Below are positions 1-11,641 of a stretch of 64,000 nucleotides of DNA, piece after piece (within the stretch, counting starts at the first letter, position 1; every line of letters begins with the position of its first letter). The notes beneath the pieces were generated by a model. The model was given only the letters and a program-made list of their open reading frames with translations. It ran no database searches and was not told the DNA's origin. A program made the translations under genes and the position numbers. Source of the DNA: Fragum whitleyi (taxonomy: Eukaryota > Mollusca > Bivalvia > Cardiida > Cardiidae); assembly GCA_948146395.1 (NCBI GenBank), contig OX411546.1, positions 23,166,449 through 23,230,448 of the forward strand, written 5' to 3'.

Positions 1-2215
1 TGGTTAGCTCTTGTGATACTTGATCAGCACATTGTGCTAATGACGAGCACTTGTGATATTTGATCAGGTGCTCATTGTTAGCTCATGTGATATGTGATCA
101 GTACATTGTGCTCATGGTGAGCTCCTGTGATATTGATCAGCACAATGTGCTAATGGTGAGCTCTAGTGATATTTTATCAGTACATTGTGCTCACGGGGCG
201 CTCTTGTTGTATTTGATAAGCTCATTGTTCTCATGGTGATCTCTTGTGATACTTGATCAGCATATTGTGCTCATTGTGAGCTCTTTGATATTAAATCAGC
301 ACATTGTGCTCATTGTGAGCTCTTGTTGTGATAATTGATCAGTACTTTTGTTATACTTGATTGATCAGCACAATGTGCGCATGTTAAGCTGTTGTGATAT
401 TTGATCAGCACATTGTGCTCATTGAGAGCTCCTGTGATATTTGTTCAGTACATTGTGCTCATGGTGATCTCTTGTGATACTTGATCAGCACATTGTGCTC
501 ATGATGAGTGCTTGTGATATTTGATCAGGTGCCTCTTGTGAGCTCTTGTGATACTTGATCAGTACATTGTTTTCATAGTGAGCTCTTGTTTTACTTAATC
601 AGCATATTGTGCTCATGATGAGCTCTTGTGATATTTGATCAGCACATTGTGCTCATGATGAGATACTATGATATTTGATCAGTATATTGTGCTCATGGTG
701 ATCCTTTGTGATACTTGATCAGCACATTGTGCTCATGATGATCTCTGATGTTACTTGATCAGTACATTGTGCTCATGGTTAGCTCTTGTCATACATAATC
801 AGCACATTGTACTTATGGTGGGCTCTTGTTATATTTGATCACCACATTGTGCTCATTGTGAGCTCTTGTGATATTTGATCAGCACATTGAGCTCATGGTG
901 GGATCTTGTGATAATGGATCAGCACATTGAGCTCACTATGAGCTCTTGTGATATTTGAACAGCACATTTGGCTCCTTGTGAGCTCTTGTGATATTTGATC
1001 AGTACATTGTGCTCAAGGCAAGCTCTTGTGGTATATGATAAGCTCATTGTTCTCATGGTGATCTCATGTGATACTTGATCAGCACATTGTGCTCATTGAA
1101 AGCTCTTGTGATACTTGGTCAGTACATTGTGCTGATGGTGAGCTCTTGTTATACTTGATATCATAGCGCAGTTGGTAGGGCGTCGGACTGTCAATCTAGA
1201 TGTCCTGGGTTTGATTCCCTACTGCAGCACTCATTCTTTCCGACAATTAGTCTCTAACCAATGGGTTGATAATTGTAGACCTATGTGAGATAGCAGCTGG
1301 AGGATAGGAAAGAATGTGGTGGTTGTACTGGTGAGAGAAATACCAGAAAACCATTGTGAGTTGCTCCAGCCGCCATGATATAACTGAAATAATTTTGGAA
1401 GCGGCATTTAACTCCATTCAATCAATCAATCAATCTTGATATACTTGATTATCACATGTGCTCACTCACTTTGAGCTCTTGTGATATTTGATCAGCACAT
1501 TGTGCTCATGGTGGGCTCCTGTGATATTGAATCAGCACATTGTGCTTATGGTGATCTCTTGTGATGCTTGATCAGCACATTGTGCTCATGATGAGCGCTT
1601 GTGATACTTGATCAGGTGCTCATTGTGAGCTCTTGTGATACTTGATCAGTACATTGTTTTCATGGTGAGCTCTTGTTATTCTTAATCAGCATATTGTGCT
1701 CATGGTGAGCTCTTGTGATATTTTATCAGTACATTGTGCGCATGATGAGATACTATGATATTTGATTAGTATATTGTGCTCATGGTGATCTCTTGTGATG
1801 CTTGATCAGCACATTGTGCTCATGATGATCTCTTGTGATACTTGATCAGTAAATTGTGCCCATGGTGAGCTCTTGCTATACTTGATCACCACATTGTGTT
1901 CATGGTGGGCTATTATTATACTTGATCAGCACATTATGCTCACTATGAGCTCTTGTGATATTGGATCAGCCCATTGAGCTCATGGTGAGCTCTTGTGATT
2001 TTGGATCAGCACATTGAGCTCACTATGAGCTCTTGTGATATTTGATCAGCACATTGAGCTCATTGTGAGCTCTTGTGATATTTGATCAGCACATTAATTG
2101 TGCTAATGATGAGCTCTTGTGATATTTGATCAGTGAGCTTCTGTGATATTCGATCAGACCATTGAACTCATGGTGAGCTCTTGTGATATTTTGTCAGCAT
2201 ATTTTGCTCATTGTG
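1..2215. repeat. 40-bp minisatellite/satellite array
   Basis: A degenerate tandem array with a period of about 40 bases fills the first 2.2 kb, apart from one SINE insertion. A typical unit contains three short palindromic cores in order: GAGCTC, TGATCA and GCACATTGTGC. Units vary by point changes and small indels (for example TTGATAAGCTC variants near 200 and 1030), so the array is old. It starts before the window. No ORF runs through it. Regular spacing and motif order are visible directly; any function is unknown. Confidence 0.95.
1162..1434 (+). mobile_element. tRNA-derived SINE (full length) inside the satellite
   Basis: The head reads like a tRNA promoter: A box TAGCGCAGTTGG and B box GGTTTGATTCC, followed by a body beginning GCACTCATTCTTTCC and ending in an (AATC)n tail. 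It is flanked by the 8-bp direct repeat CTTGATAT (1154-1161 and 1435-1442), a target-site duplication. The same family recurs at 23191, 31180, 40331, 59908 (minus) and 62742 (minus). It is a polymerase III retroposon, not a functional tRNA gene. Confidence 0.9.
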
Positions 2216-2289
2216 ACCACTCTAAAGGTCATGGTCAGCGGTCAATCTTTTCCAAACTTGCTGAAAACATTTTAATCATCACGAGGAAG

Positions 2290-2700
2290 AATCCTTAGTG
2301 ACTATTATGTGTATTCTGCGTGATTAATGAACTGGCAGGGTGTGACTTAGCCGTGACATAATTTGACGAGTTAACTTTTAAATATTTTAGGTTCATTGAA
2401 AAGTTAGTGAGCAATAGTCGTGAATGCTTGCAAATAACTGTATCTTAAAACCAAAAAGATCCACTTGATTAGAGAAAGTGCGCACATTTTATTGTTTGGT
2501 TACCAAAGCCCCTCAACTTCAGCTTGGACAAGCTGAAGTTACGAGGGTTTGGTTACCAACCTACACTTTATTGTCTCAAGTTAATTGTGTCGACTATCTT
2601 TAGAAGTAAATAATAATGAATAAAGGCTGATTTACCTTAACCTTAAGTGCATTGACCTATTACTTAGGCTCAGCCCTGCCAGGGGGAAAATCGTGGATAA
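2290..2700 (+). mobile_element. TIR element, copy 1 (CTGGCAGGG ends)
   Basis: Terminal inverted motifs CTGGCAGGG / CCCTGCCAG flank about 360 bases. The centre is a perfect hairpin (arms CTTCAGCTTG / CAAGCTGAAG). An inverted copy lies at 46975-47345, with similarity reaching into the flank on one side. No ORF is present, so it is non-autonomous; the superfamily is not assigned. Confidence 0.65.
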
Positions 2701-3233
2701 TACATGTCATTAATTTGATCAATGTTGACTAATACATTTGTTTGGTTTAAAGCTATTTTGTTTACATCAATAATAAGGAAAAAAAGGGAAACAACTCAAA
2801 ATTTGATTGGTGAAATACAGATAAATGCAGGGAAAGAATATTATCATAAGAATATTTTTATGAAAATGTTCAAACTAAATTGATTATTTTGTCTACTAAC
2901 TGCCAGCTTTGATTTTGCATGTCTATGTCAAATTCATATCTTTATTACTAATATATAGACATAGATATTTCTGAAGATTGATGGGACAAATTATTGAATT
3001 ACCACAAGTCATTTGACAAAATTTTACAGAATCTGGGTTATTTTAGCAAGCGATATAGCCATATGCACTATACTAAACTATCAAGGGAAAATGCTGCCCT
3101 TCATAAAGTAAAGCATTTTCCTAATTTTGTCTGCAATTTTATGAAATTCAAAATTATGGAGAAACTTGAAGTTTCATTTTTTGTGTCCAGCTGGCTTGCA
3201 GTGACTGAGACTTACTTAATTGTCACTATGACC
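2701..3233. other. AT-rich spacer
   Basis: No convincing gene or repeat boundary is visible. The small open frame starting near 2994 runs through AT-rich sequence into the following MITE and is not coding. Confidence 0.5.
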
Positions 3234-3590
3234 AGGGGTGTAGAATTCCCATGCCCAACTTGTCCGACACAAGCTTTTCCACTTGCGGGCAAGTACATTT
3301 TTCAAGGCTACACGTCAATGGACAAGTAAATAAGAGAGTAAATCTTGGAACAGCACAAAAAAGGTCAAAGAGAAAAGTCATTCCAATGTTTGTATCAAAG
3401 GGTAGAAAACATTGTCCTTAATGAAGAAAATGCTGGGTTACAGCATTTTCTTCATTAAAAACAATTTTTTCTCAATACCAACCATTCTATTTTTTCCGGA
3501 CAAGTACATTTTGATCCTGGACAATTGAGGAATGGACTTTTACTTGTCCATGGTTAAGTGCAGAAAATTTGTATTTCCACACCCCTGCTA
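3234..3590. mobile_element. MITE with AGGGGTGTAGAATTCC-type TIRs
   Basis: The left end AGGGGTGTAGAATTCC pairs with the right end GTATTTCCACACCCCT. Internally there are ACTTGTCC motifs in inverted order and a hairpin with arms AGAAAATGCT / AGCATTTTCT. A diverged fragment in the other orientation lies at about 27660-27850. Non-autonomous, no ORF. Confidence 0.7.
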
Positions 3591-4974
3591 TGACAATTCA
3601 ATGTATGTGCCTTAATTAGTGTGTGTGTTTAACCAGACCATTACCCACACATCAATGGATTGATTTCAAGGTTACCTGGCACATTTGTGCTCCATCTTGA
3701 GTAGATTGGTTAATTGAAAGAAACTATAAGATAGCTCCAAGGTCAAGGTCACAATTCAATGTCAAATTTTAAAAATAAGCTTGTCTGGTTCATAGCTCCT
3801 GTATTACATATGGATTTCAAAAAAAAAACTTGGTCCAAGTGTTCTCCTTCGTTTGTAGATGGTTTTTCCATTTGAATGATAGGTCAAAGGTTTGAATGGT
3901 AGCTTATGGTCAAATTTAAAAATTGAACTTATTCATAACATCTTCTCCATTATTCTATTCAAGGTCAAATTGATTGTAGAAAAAACTGTGTGCTGGACGG
4001 CAGTTGTTCATGGACTTCAATCTAGTATTGCTGTTTAGTCAATTATAGCGTGAAAGACATTAAAAAGTAAGGAAATAAGTACCATGCTTGTACTTCTCCT
4101 CTTACACAAAAGATTGGAGTCTATTTCGGGGCTCAGCACAAGACTGTACTAAGAGTCTAGACACTTAGTACAGTCTTGTGTTGAACCCTCAATATGAGTG
4201 AGAGAGAAAAAGAGGAGGGGTGGGGTCATACCATTGACTCTTTTTATGTTTTGTGAATATATCTACCATGTATAAGCATCATTTTAGGTCTTTGACATGT
4301 TTTTTACCCTGGGATGAATATTTGTGTTTGCCGTATTTGACTCCTGAATAATACATAGTGCATTTTACTTGAAATGGAGCTTTGTTCTCGCCTTTGGGAT
4401 TTATCTAGAAAAAGCTTTAAGCTAATGTATTGGCTGTTATGTAATGGAAAGCTCTTTCTGATTCCAGTTTGGGAGGAATTTATTTGAAGTCAAGATGCAT
4501 ACCTATAGATCTGTAACTTGCCAAGTTAATAGAACTGTTTCAGTTCATGAACTATTCACAATTCTTTCATGAATGGTTCATGTCCTTGGTTCAAAAGGTT
4601 GGATAGGTAATGGGTAATTGATGTTTGTCTGTTGTTCCATCTGTCTTTCTAAAAACAATTGTAAGATGTTTATTTAAACAGGCCTCTGATGTGTACTCAA
4701 TAGAACTTTTGCATATACGTCGCTATGCCATTACACTTCCAAAGATAGCTTGGCTGTCCCAGACTTCTGTGATGAGAAAAAATGATTTCTCTAGAAACGC
4801 CATAAGTCTGTCATATAAGTATTCCCCCGTGTATTATTGGTTATGGCATTGTATTTGCATTTTGTCTACAATAAGTCTGTTCATGGCTTCAGACTATTGT
4901 CATGTATTACAGACTGCAGAAAAATGTAGAATAACAAAATTTAAAATAATGCAAAATGATAAAAGACCAGTTGA
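3591..4974. other. Spacer with one hairpin and degenerate repeat sequence
   Basis: About 3700-4010 contains AAGGTCAAGGTCA-type text that recurs elsewhere in the window and marks an old interspersed repeat. 4133-4187 is a strong hairpin (arms ACAAGACTGTACTAAG / CTTAGTACAGTCTTGT). The open frame at 4625-4978 shows no domain, codon bias or splice context and is judged spurious. Confidence 0.5.
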
Positions 4975-5137
4975 TTAAGGTAGTGGACCCATAATAGGTC
5001 CAAGACATTTCGAACTCATGATCCTCCACAGTGTTGACCGAGGTTTCCTAATGGAAATCATTAGGAAACCTTGGTTAACACTGTAAAAGTTAATTACTTC
5101 CAAGCCGCTACAAAACTATTATGGGTCCACTACCTTA
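4975..5137. mobile_element. Palindromic MITE (TTAAGGTAGTGGACCC ends)
   Basis: The ends TTAAGGTAGTGGACCC and GGGTCCACTACCTTAA are exact reverse complements. The centre is a hairpin with arms GGTTTCCTAATG / CATTAGGAAACC. Relatives lie at 45400-45561 (same architecture) and about 59785-59876 (partial). The element is about 163 bp and nearly one long palindrome. Confidence 0.85.
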
Positions 5138-5754
5138 ACTTGCCAATCTTCTTCCTCAAGATTTGTTGGAGTCTTGAAAAAACCTTGAATTTCATGTTTC
5201 CCTTATTAGACTCTGAAAATGTCTCGAAGAACTCTGTAAAAGCCTTAAAAACTACTGTAAATCCTTGAAAAACAGTAATCATTTCTGCCTGTCAAAATAA
5301 GATAATGGCTCATTTGAAAAGCTAAATCTTATTTTTATTCTGACAGATATATATAAAAAAAATTTCTACACTTTAAATAGACACAATCATATGAAATCAT
5401 TAAGTGATATAATGCAATGTGTGCATACTTTAATGAATTGTTCACCTTTGAATTCAAAATGTTTGATCTTAGATAATCCTTGAAGACCCCTTGAATTTCT
5501 TTTGTATATAAACTATGAGCATTTATCATAAATGATATTGTGTATTTAATAAACTCAAATTTTTCAGAATTGTTTTATGAAACTCACTGCCGAAGATAAC
5601 AGTACTTAAATAGGCCTAAGTTGTTTTTGGCTGCATTTTCCGACAAAAGTTTTATCACTATCAGCATCTTTAATCCAAAGTGATGAATAAACTTTGATTT
5701 TCTATTCAGAGAAAGGGGACTTAACTAGTGATAAATAATTGTATGCTGCGTAAA
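5138..5754. other. AT-rich spacer
   Basis: No gene, repeat boundary or structured motif is supported. The short open frames here have neither domain nor splice signals. Confidence 0.5.
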
Positions 5755-5892
5755 TATATAATACATACTTAGTGTATTATAATGAAAAAAAATATCTAAC
5801 GAGGTTGGGAGAATTGAAAATGACAATTATCAATTCTCACAACCGAGTTAGATATTTTTTTCATACAATGCACTAAGTATGTATTATATTAA
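5755..5892. mobile_element. Near-perfect palindromic element, ~138 bp
   Basis: The left arm runs AATACATACTTAGTG and then AATATCTAAC; the right arm is its complement, ending CACTAAGTATGTATT. Only a short centre around 5818-5834 is unpaired. Probably a palindromic MITE; no second copy was found in the window. Confidence 0.65.
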
Positions 5893-6189
5893 CCTTATAA
5901 CCTCCATTTGTCTTCTTTTCGTCTATGTTTCTAACTGAAATGCAAGTTTAAAAAAATAACCACATTATATTATTGTTCTAAAAATAACTATGTGATATCA
6001 TAAAAAATATCATATGGGATGTTATCACACGGATATTTGTGTAGTTATAAGATAAAAAAAAGTCTGACCTAGTTGGGACAGTTTGGTAGACAAAACGTTG
6101 GTCGACAGAATCATAGAATTGTTCATTGACCGTCTGCAAGACAAAACGTCTGGAATTGATTGTTAATTAAGGTAGAGAATTATTACAAT

Positions 6190-6905
6190 AGAAACTTTAA
6201 TTATAGATGTCTGCGTCTAAATTGATGAATAAATGACGAATGCAGAATAATTGTGCAGTAACACTATCGAGGACGGAATGACAGTTATATAATACTGATT
6301 GATGCAGATTTTACCCCTTATCCTGCTGAATTCGAATATTTGACCCGTCACGCAAAAAGGGGCCATCTGGGAACTTGGTAAAATAAATATTTGGATAAAA
6401 AGATTGGAACAAGCATAGGTCAAACAGGCGTAGGAATTAGGAAATAATAAGATAGGAAGGTAGAATAATCATTATAGATTTGGAAATTTTCTCATTTGCA
6501 AATAGTTTCTACACTGGTCAGTCTGCGCAGATTGAATAAATGACGAAGGCAGAATAATTGTGCAGTAACTATATCAAAGACAGAATGACGGTTATGTAAT
6601 ACTGATTGATGCAGATTTTAACCCTTATCCTGCTGAATTTGAGTATGTGATTCGTCACATGATACGAAACATTTGGGAACTCGGTAAAATAAATGTTTGG
6701 AAAAAATGTTGGAACAAGCATAGGTCAACCAGGGGGCTGAATTCGGAAATAATAACATATAATAGGTAAAACAATCATTCTCAATTCAGAAACTCATTCG
6801 CGAAAAGTTTCGAACCTGGTCAGTCTGCGCAGATTGTGCAGTCTGACCAGGGTTGACACTTTACACACTTCCAAGATGGTCCCTTTTCGCATGACTGCTC
6901 ACATA
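6190..6905. mobile_element. MITE of the GTGACC family with an internal ~310-bp direct duplication
   Basis: A segment starting TGAATAAATGACGAA near 6223 recurs near 6533 with about 90% identity by eye. Each copy includes the family end (GACCCGTCACGCAAAAAG in the first). The right end is at about 6905, ACTGCTCACATATT. The 6800-6850 core carries GTCAGTCTGCGCAGA followed by its palindromic partner. The family also occurs at 8296 and 40641. Confidence 0.65.
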
Positions 6906-7052
6906 TTATTTGAAACAATTTATTTCTTTTGAGTTCTTTTCAATGAGTCTGGTTTTTTTTTCAACACAATGATGAAGCAAAACACAGGCAGCGTAGGCTA
7001 AGATCAGACTGGTTGTCTATGCAGGCAGATCTTATTCTTTATTGTCTCCAGT

Positions 7053-7292
7053 GGCCCGTTTTACTAAACTTCTTACGAAAATTTTGATCGTAAGTCAAAA
7101 TCACAAATCGTACCTGGTGTTTTAATTAATTGTTAGATTCTGCCTGGCAATATCTCATTGGAATCGTCTTTTGAAGACGATTCCAATGTGATACGGCATG
7201 ACAGAATTCCATATTTAGTAACTACTGTAGAAGCAACTTTAATTTTTGACTTACGCAAAAAATGATCTTAAGATGGTTAGTAAAACGGGCCC
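7053..7292. mobile_element. MITE with GGCCCGTTTTACTAA TIRs
   Basis: GGCCCGTTTTACTAA at the left is mirrored by TTAGTAAAACGGGCC at the right. Inner sequences GACTTACG also pair, and the centre is a perfect hairpin (ATTGGAATCGTCTT / AAGACGATTCCAAT). Non-autonomous; one copy in the window. Confidence 0.8.
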
Positions 7293-7895
7293 CTGGAGCT
7301 TATTGTGTGCAGTAGAATTATGTGATGAAAAGCAAGAAAAGGGTTAATTGTAATGTTGTAACTAAATATGTTTGTCTCATTCTTTCGATGGTCTATTAAA
7401 GTCATCAGGCTGCAATCAAGCAAAATTATATCAAATTATGAAATTAATTAATGTCACAATGCACAAATTTGTCATGATAAATCTGAAACTTAGAATAATA
7501 TCTTTAGATTTCATTGGTCTATATAAGAGATGAAGACAGTAATTGTTGATTTTGAGGTATGAAACTGAAAACCCTAATCACACTGTGTGACTACCCGAAG
7601 CAAATAACAATTTGATATAAAAATGTGACGCAATAGTACTGCAGTTATATTGCAGAATCTGATGCACCTGTCTATGGTTTCCCTTGTTTCTAACTGCCAA
7701 TACATCCTCATTATTGCTAATAATGATTAGCCTCTAGCTGTCCATCTCACTTAAACAAAGTATCATTCACACATTTATGTTTTGCAAATAATACATGTCA
7801 CAATGCATTTAAATGATTTGAAGGCGGCTAAGATGGGGGTTCAAACTCACATCAACGGATTTACAGTACATGCAATATGTTAGCTACTGAGGTGT
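7293..7895. other. AT-rich spacer
   Basis: No feature is supported beyond general AT-richness. Confidence 0.5.
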
Positions 7896-8080
7896 TCACA
7901 CCTTTTCTACCATGACCTCCTTTCCTAGCCTCTAGCTGCTAAACAACATAGGTCTATGATTATCAAACTATTGGTAGAAAACAAATAGAAGAAAAGGTTG
8001 AGTGCTGCCGCCATCAGGAATCCAGTCTTGGACCTTAAGATTGACACACAGTTGGATGCTCTACCAATTGTACAATGATG
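7896..8080 (-). mobile_element. Diverged SINE copy
   Basis: Read on the minus strand this resembles the AATC-tail SINE family: TCCTTTCCTAGCCTC, a block like CATAGGTCTATGATTATC, GTGCTGCCGCC, then a decayed tRNA-like head (complement of TGGATGCTCTACCAATTG). No tail or target duplication is visible. Confidence 0.6.
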
Positions 8081-8295
8081 ATAGCTTTAACGTTGCACTT
8101 TTGTTCCAAATCAGACAAGCTAAAAAAGAGCAATAACATTTGGAAATGATTCCCTGTTATGCACATTTTGACATAATAAAACATTATAGACCATAAATGC
8201 TAAAAGCTGTTCACCATTATAAAGTAATGGAATCATATTACCATTGATTTTCTCTCTTTTTTTGCTAGCTTGCATGTTGATCCTGTAACTTTGGA

Positions 8296-8536
8296 TATAT
8301 GTGACCCCTCACGCAAAAAGGGACCATCTGGGAACTTGGGTCCAGCATTGACCAACCAGAGGTTGCATTTCTTAAATTCTTTCACCAGAAGGCAGATTGA
8401 TCATTCTAGATTCAGAAAATTAGTAAAGTGCGAAAATGTTTGATCCTAGTCAGTATGCGCAGTCTGCGCAGTCTGACTAGGGTCAACACTTTACGCACTA
8501 CCCAGATAGTCCCTTTTTGCATAATAGGTCACATAT
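8296..8536. mobile_element. MITE of the GTGACC family, complete
   Basis: Left ATATGTGACC and right GGTCACATAT are complementary. Pairing continues through GCAAAAAGGGACCATCTGGG on one side and CCCAGATAGTCCCTTTTTGC on the other. The core is a nested palindrome with CTGCGCAG. Copies: 6190-6905 and 40641-40909; fragment 37360-37456. Confidence 0.85.
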
Positions 8537-9012
8537 TTTAAGTCACATTTACATAGTTAGAATAAGTTTGAATAAGTAGGATGAGCAGACGGTGGGCAGT
8601 GGATGAAATTTTGCTGTTGGTATGTGCACCAGATGCTGAAAAATAACTGCAATAATGGTGAAAGTAGTGTAAATTATTATAAAACCAAATTCAGGGTTCT
8701 CCCCAGAAAATTTTGAAGGTGTAGTGTGCAAATGTGCGCACCTATATTGCTTGATTCATTTGAATTTCTGTTGATAATAAAGGATAATTACAATGTTTTT
8801 TTCTGTTGATAAAGCTATTTATGTTTTTTAATCATGATCAAGTTATTTTTCATTGAAAATATAATTTAATTTGAACTTATCATTTTTTTTTTTTTTGGAC
8901 ACATATTAAGCAACTCTACATGAATACCTAAACCCCTAAATCATCAATAAAATGTTGTATGATGACTAAAAATCTGGCCCCCTTCTCTCCTCTATTTGTA
9001 TCCCTCCCCTTA
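8537..9012. other. AT-rich spacer with T tract
   Basis: A run of T at about 8885-8897 and short degenerate repeat text (CAGGGTTCTCCCC at 8692). No gene is supported. Confidence 0.45.
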
Positions 9013-9160
9013 TTAACCCATTACAACTTGAGCCCGCCTTTTTACGCGTCTACCCCATTTGAACAAGCCCGCATTTTTACGCGTCTACCTTATCTGAACA
9101 AGCCCGCCTTTTTACGCGTATACTTCATCTGAACAAGCCCGCGTTTTTACGCGTCAGACT
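9013..9160. repeat. TTAA-type terminus plus four 35-bp subterminal repeats
   Basis: TTAACCCATTACAACT at 9013-9028 is the exact reverse complement of 19771-19786. It is followed by four tandem units of about 35 bases, each holding AAGCCCGC, a T run and the palindrome ACGCGT. Tandem subterminal repeats just inside a transposon end are often transposase-binding sites; that reading is inference. Confidence 0.55.
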
Positions 9161-10453
9161 TTTTATCGCAATAATTCGTTTTTTATCAAATGTCAGAATT
9201 TCAAAAATGGTGCCATTAGTAAGTATGATTTATCATCTTAAAGAACATCACAAAAAAATATACACTTTGTTCTTTAAGATTTTGAGTAATTTACGATAAA
9301 AAAGAGCAGGGGTTAAAAATATTTACAGACTAACTTACGAACCCAGCTAGGTTAAAAAAGCCCATCAGAATTCCCGATTTATTATTCCAATTACTACATT
9401 AATATCCATAAATTGTTCTAGCATGAATTATTTTTGATCAACTGTCCCAGTTTTCACTAAAATTGGCTAGATTGGTGTGTCATTATGCAGACAAAACATT
9501 ACACACGCGTCCATTACGTCAGCGATAATCAAAGTACATTAAGTACTTCGGCCATCATCACGTCTTGTACAAACAATGAAAATTACAAAGTTCAAGTAAA
9601 TCATTATTGACATTGATAAAGCAGCGTATTCTCCGTCCAAATTAAATTTGAAAATTTAGAATGGTCTTTATTTTGAGTTTTCAGGTGATATTTCATTTGG
9701 CTATTGATTTGAAAAGATTACTGTCCACTTCGGGCGGTGAAGTTTATGAAAAACAGAGAAATTCCGTGTCACTAACAGTTTCTTTGCTTCCCGTAATCCT
9801 TCCTGTAAAATCTGTCTTCTAGCTAAGAATGAGCTTAGATTGAGTAGCGCTGGCGGATTCAATGGGGGATTCGGGGGTCGAGGGTCAAACATTTTTTTTT
9901 TCCAAATTATGAAAAACATGGAAAACGATCCCCCTTTCTTGTATATATTCAATATATATCCATATATTGCTGAAATCCTGAATACGCAGCTGAGTAGAGC
10001 CTATTATGTATCAGTATGCTGTTCTTCGAAAGTGAATACAAACATATTTTTTTTTTCACTAAGTGTTCCTTCGTGGCACGTGAATATTACCGGATAATGC
10101 AATTAGAGCGAGGTCAAATCTAACCAAACAGGGGATACTAAAAAATAATATTCATGATACACAACGAAAGTTAAGCTTCCCCTAACATGTATGGGACTTT
10201 TTTTATTCAATTTTGCTGGACTATCAAAGTCTTTTTTTTTCCAATATACGTCACGAAGTTTGATACCAGCCTAAGTCACGGGGAGGGGTCAAATATTTGC
10301 AACTACGGCATTTCGTGAACATTATCCTAGTCATAAACGAAGAAGCTGCAGCTTTGATGTTTTATGACGAATAATCGACGGAAAACAAGTCATCATCAAG
10401 CCCAAATCTAGTATTCAGTAATAAGGAAGAATATATGGAAATTAATTATTCAT
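9161..10453. other. Non-repetitive spacer with scattered CpG
   Basis: No convincing ORF (two short overlapping opposite-strand frames near 9700-10097 are mutual shadows). A CRE-like TTACGTCAG lies at 9516. The sequence is more CpG-containing than its surroundings and may be the interior of the element bounded at 9013 and 19786. Confidence 0.4.
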
Positions 10454-11641
10454 TTTTTAGCTCCACTGGCTGAAAGCCACTGGGGCTATTGTCATGGCGT
10501 TGTGTCCGTCGTGCGTCCGTCCGTACGTGCGTCCGTGCGTCCGGTCGTAAACTTTTTCTTTAAAAATCTTCTCCTCAGAAACTACTGGATGAATTTCAAC
10601 CAAACTTCACAGGGATGATCCTTAGGTGACCCTCTTTCAAAGTTGTTCAAGAAATTTTGATCCAATGAAAAACATGGATTTAATGGGCGTGGCTAATTTC
10701 CAAATATGGTAAAAAGTGTTTTTTCTCAGGTTCTAATAGATGGATACCAATTAAATTTTACATGAATGATCCATTGGTGACTCTTTATCAGTCTACGAAA
10801 AATTATTGTGATTGGATGAAAAATACATATTTTATGGGCGGAGGTCATTTCTCTATATGTTATATAGTGGAAACTTTGAAAATCATTTTCTCAGAATCTA
10901 ATTGATAGATATCAACCAAATTTTACATGAATGATTCTTTGGTGACCCTTAATCAATCTACCAAAAATTATTGTGATTGGATGAAAAATATATATATAAT
11001 TGGCGGAGGTCATTTCTCTATATGTTATACAGTGGAAACTTTGAAAATCATTTTCTCAGAATCTAACTGATAGATATCAACCAAATTTTACATGAATGAT
11101 CCTTGGGTGACCCTTAATCAGTCTACAAAAAATTATTGTGATCGGATGAAAAATATGTATATTATGGGTGGAGGTCATTTCTCTATATGTTACATAGTGG
11201 AAACTTTGAAAATCATTTTCTCAGGATGGAATTGATGGATATCAATCAAATTTCACTGGAATGATCCTTGATTGACCCTTTATCAGTCTACCAAAAATTA
11301 TTGTGATCGGATGAAAAATTTGTATTTTATGGGCAGAGGTCATTTCACTATATGTTATATAGCGGAAACTTTGAAAATGGATGGATATGATCAATCAAAC
11401 TTCAATAGTATGATCCTTGGGTGACCCATTATCATGCAGCCAAAAATTATTGTCATTGGATGAAAAATATGTTTTTTATTGGCATAGGTCATTTCTCTAT
11501 ATGTTAAATTGTGGAAACTTTGAAAATCACTTCAACATCTGTAGAACTCAAAATATCTAAAAATCTAGTCAAAACTTAGATTTGCTATTACAAGAATTTC
11601 AAGCCTGTGGAGCGACTCAAGCCATTCATGGCTTTCTAGTT
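10454..11641 (+). mobile_element. Helitron-like repeat, family A copy 1
   Basis: Starts TTTTTAGCTCCACTGG with an imperfect hairpin (CCACTGGCT / AGCCACTGG), then a GTCC/GTGC-rich microsatellite, then about five tandem units of ~170 bp each containing GGAGGTCATTTCTCTATATG. It ends with the hairpin AAGCCATTCATGGCTT followed by CTAGTT. No Rep/helicase ORF, so non-autonomous. The layout (short conserved ends, microsatellite, central tandem array, 3' hairpin next to CTAG) fits Helitron/Helentron-derived repeats; the class is inference. Confidence 0.8.

Noticed and set aside
1162..1240. tRNA-like heads (also at 23191, 30960, 60090 and 62100) as genuine tRNA genes
   Set aside because: A and B boxes are present but acceptor stems do not pair, and each head continues into a SINE body found in other copies, some with target duplications.
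1..2215. Regular repeat array as a CRISPR
   Set aside because: Repeats are contiguous and diverged with no unique spacers, and the genome is eukaryotic.
2994..3329. 111-codon open frame as a small gene
   Set aside because: No codon bias or domain, and its 3' part is the MITE starting at 3234.
4625..4978. 117-codon open frame as a gene
   Set aside because: Begins with a non-ATG codon in AT-rich sequence, has no recognisable domain and ends at a MITE border.
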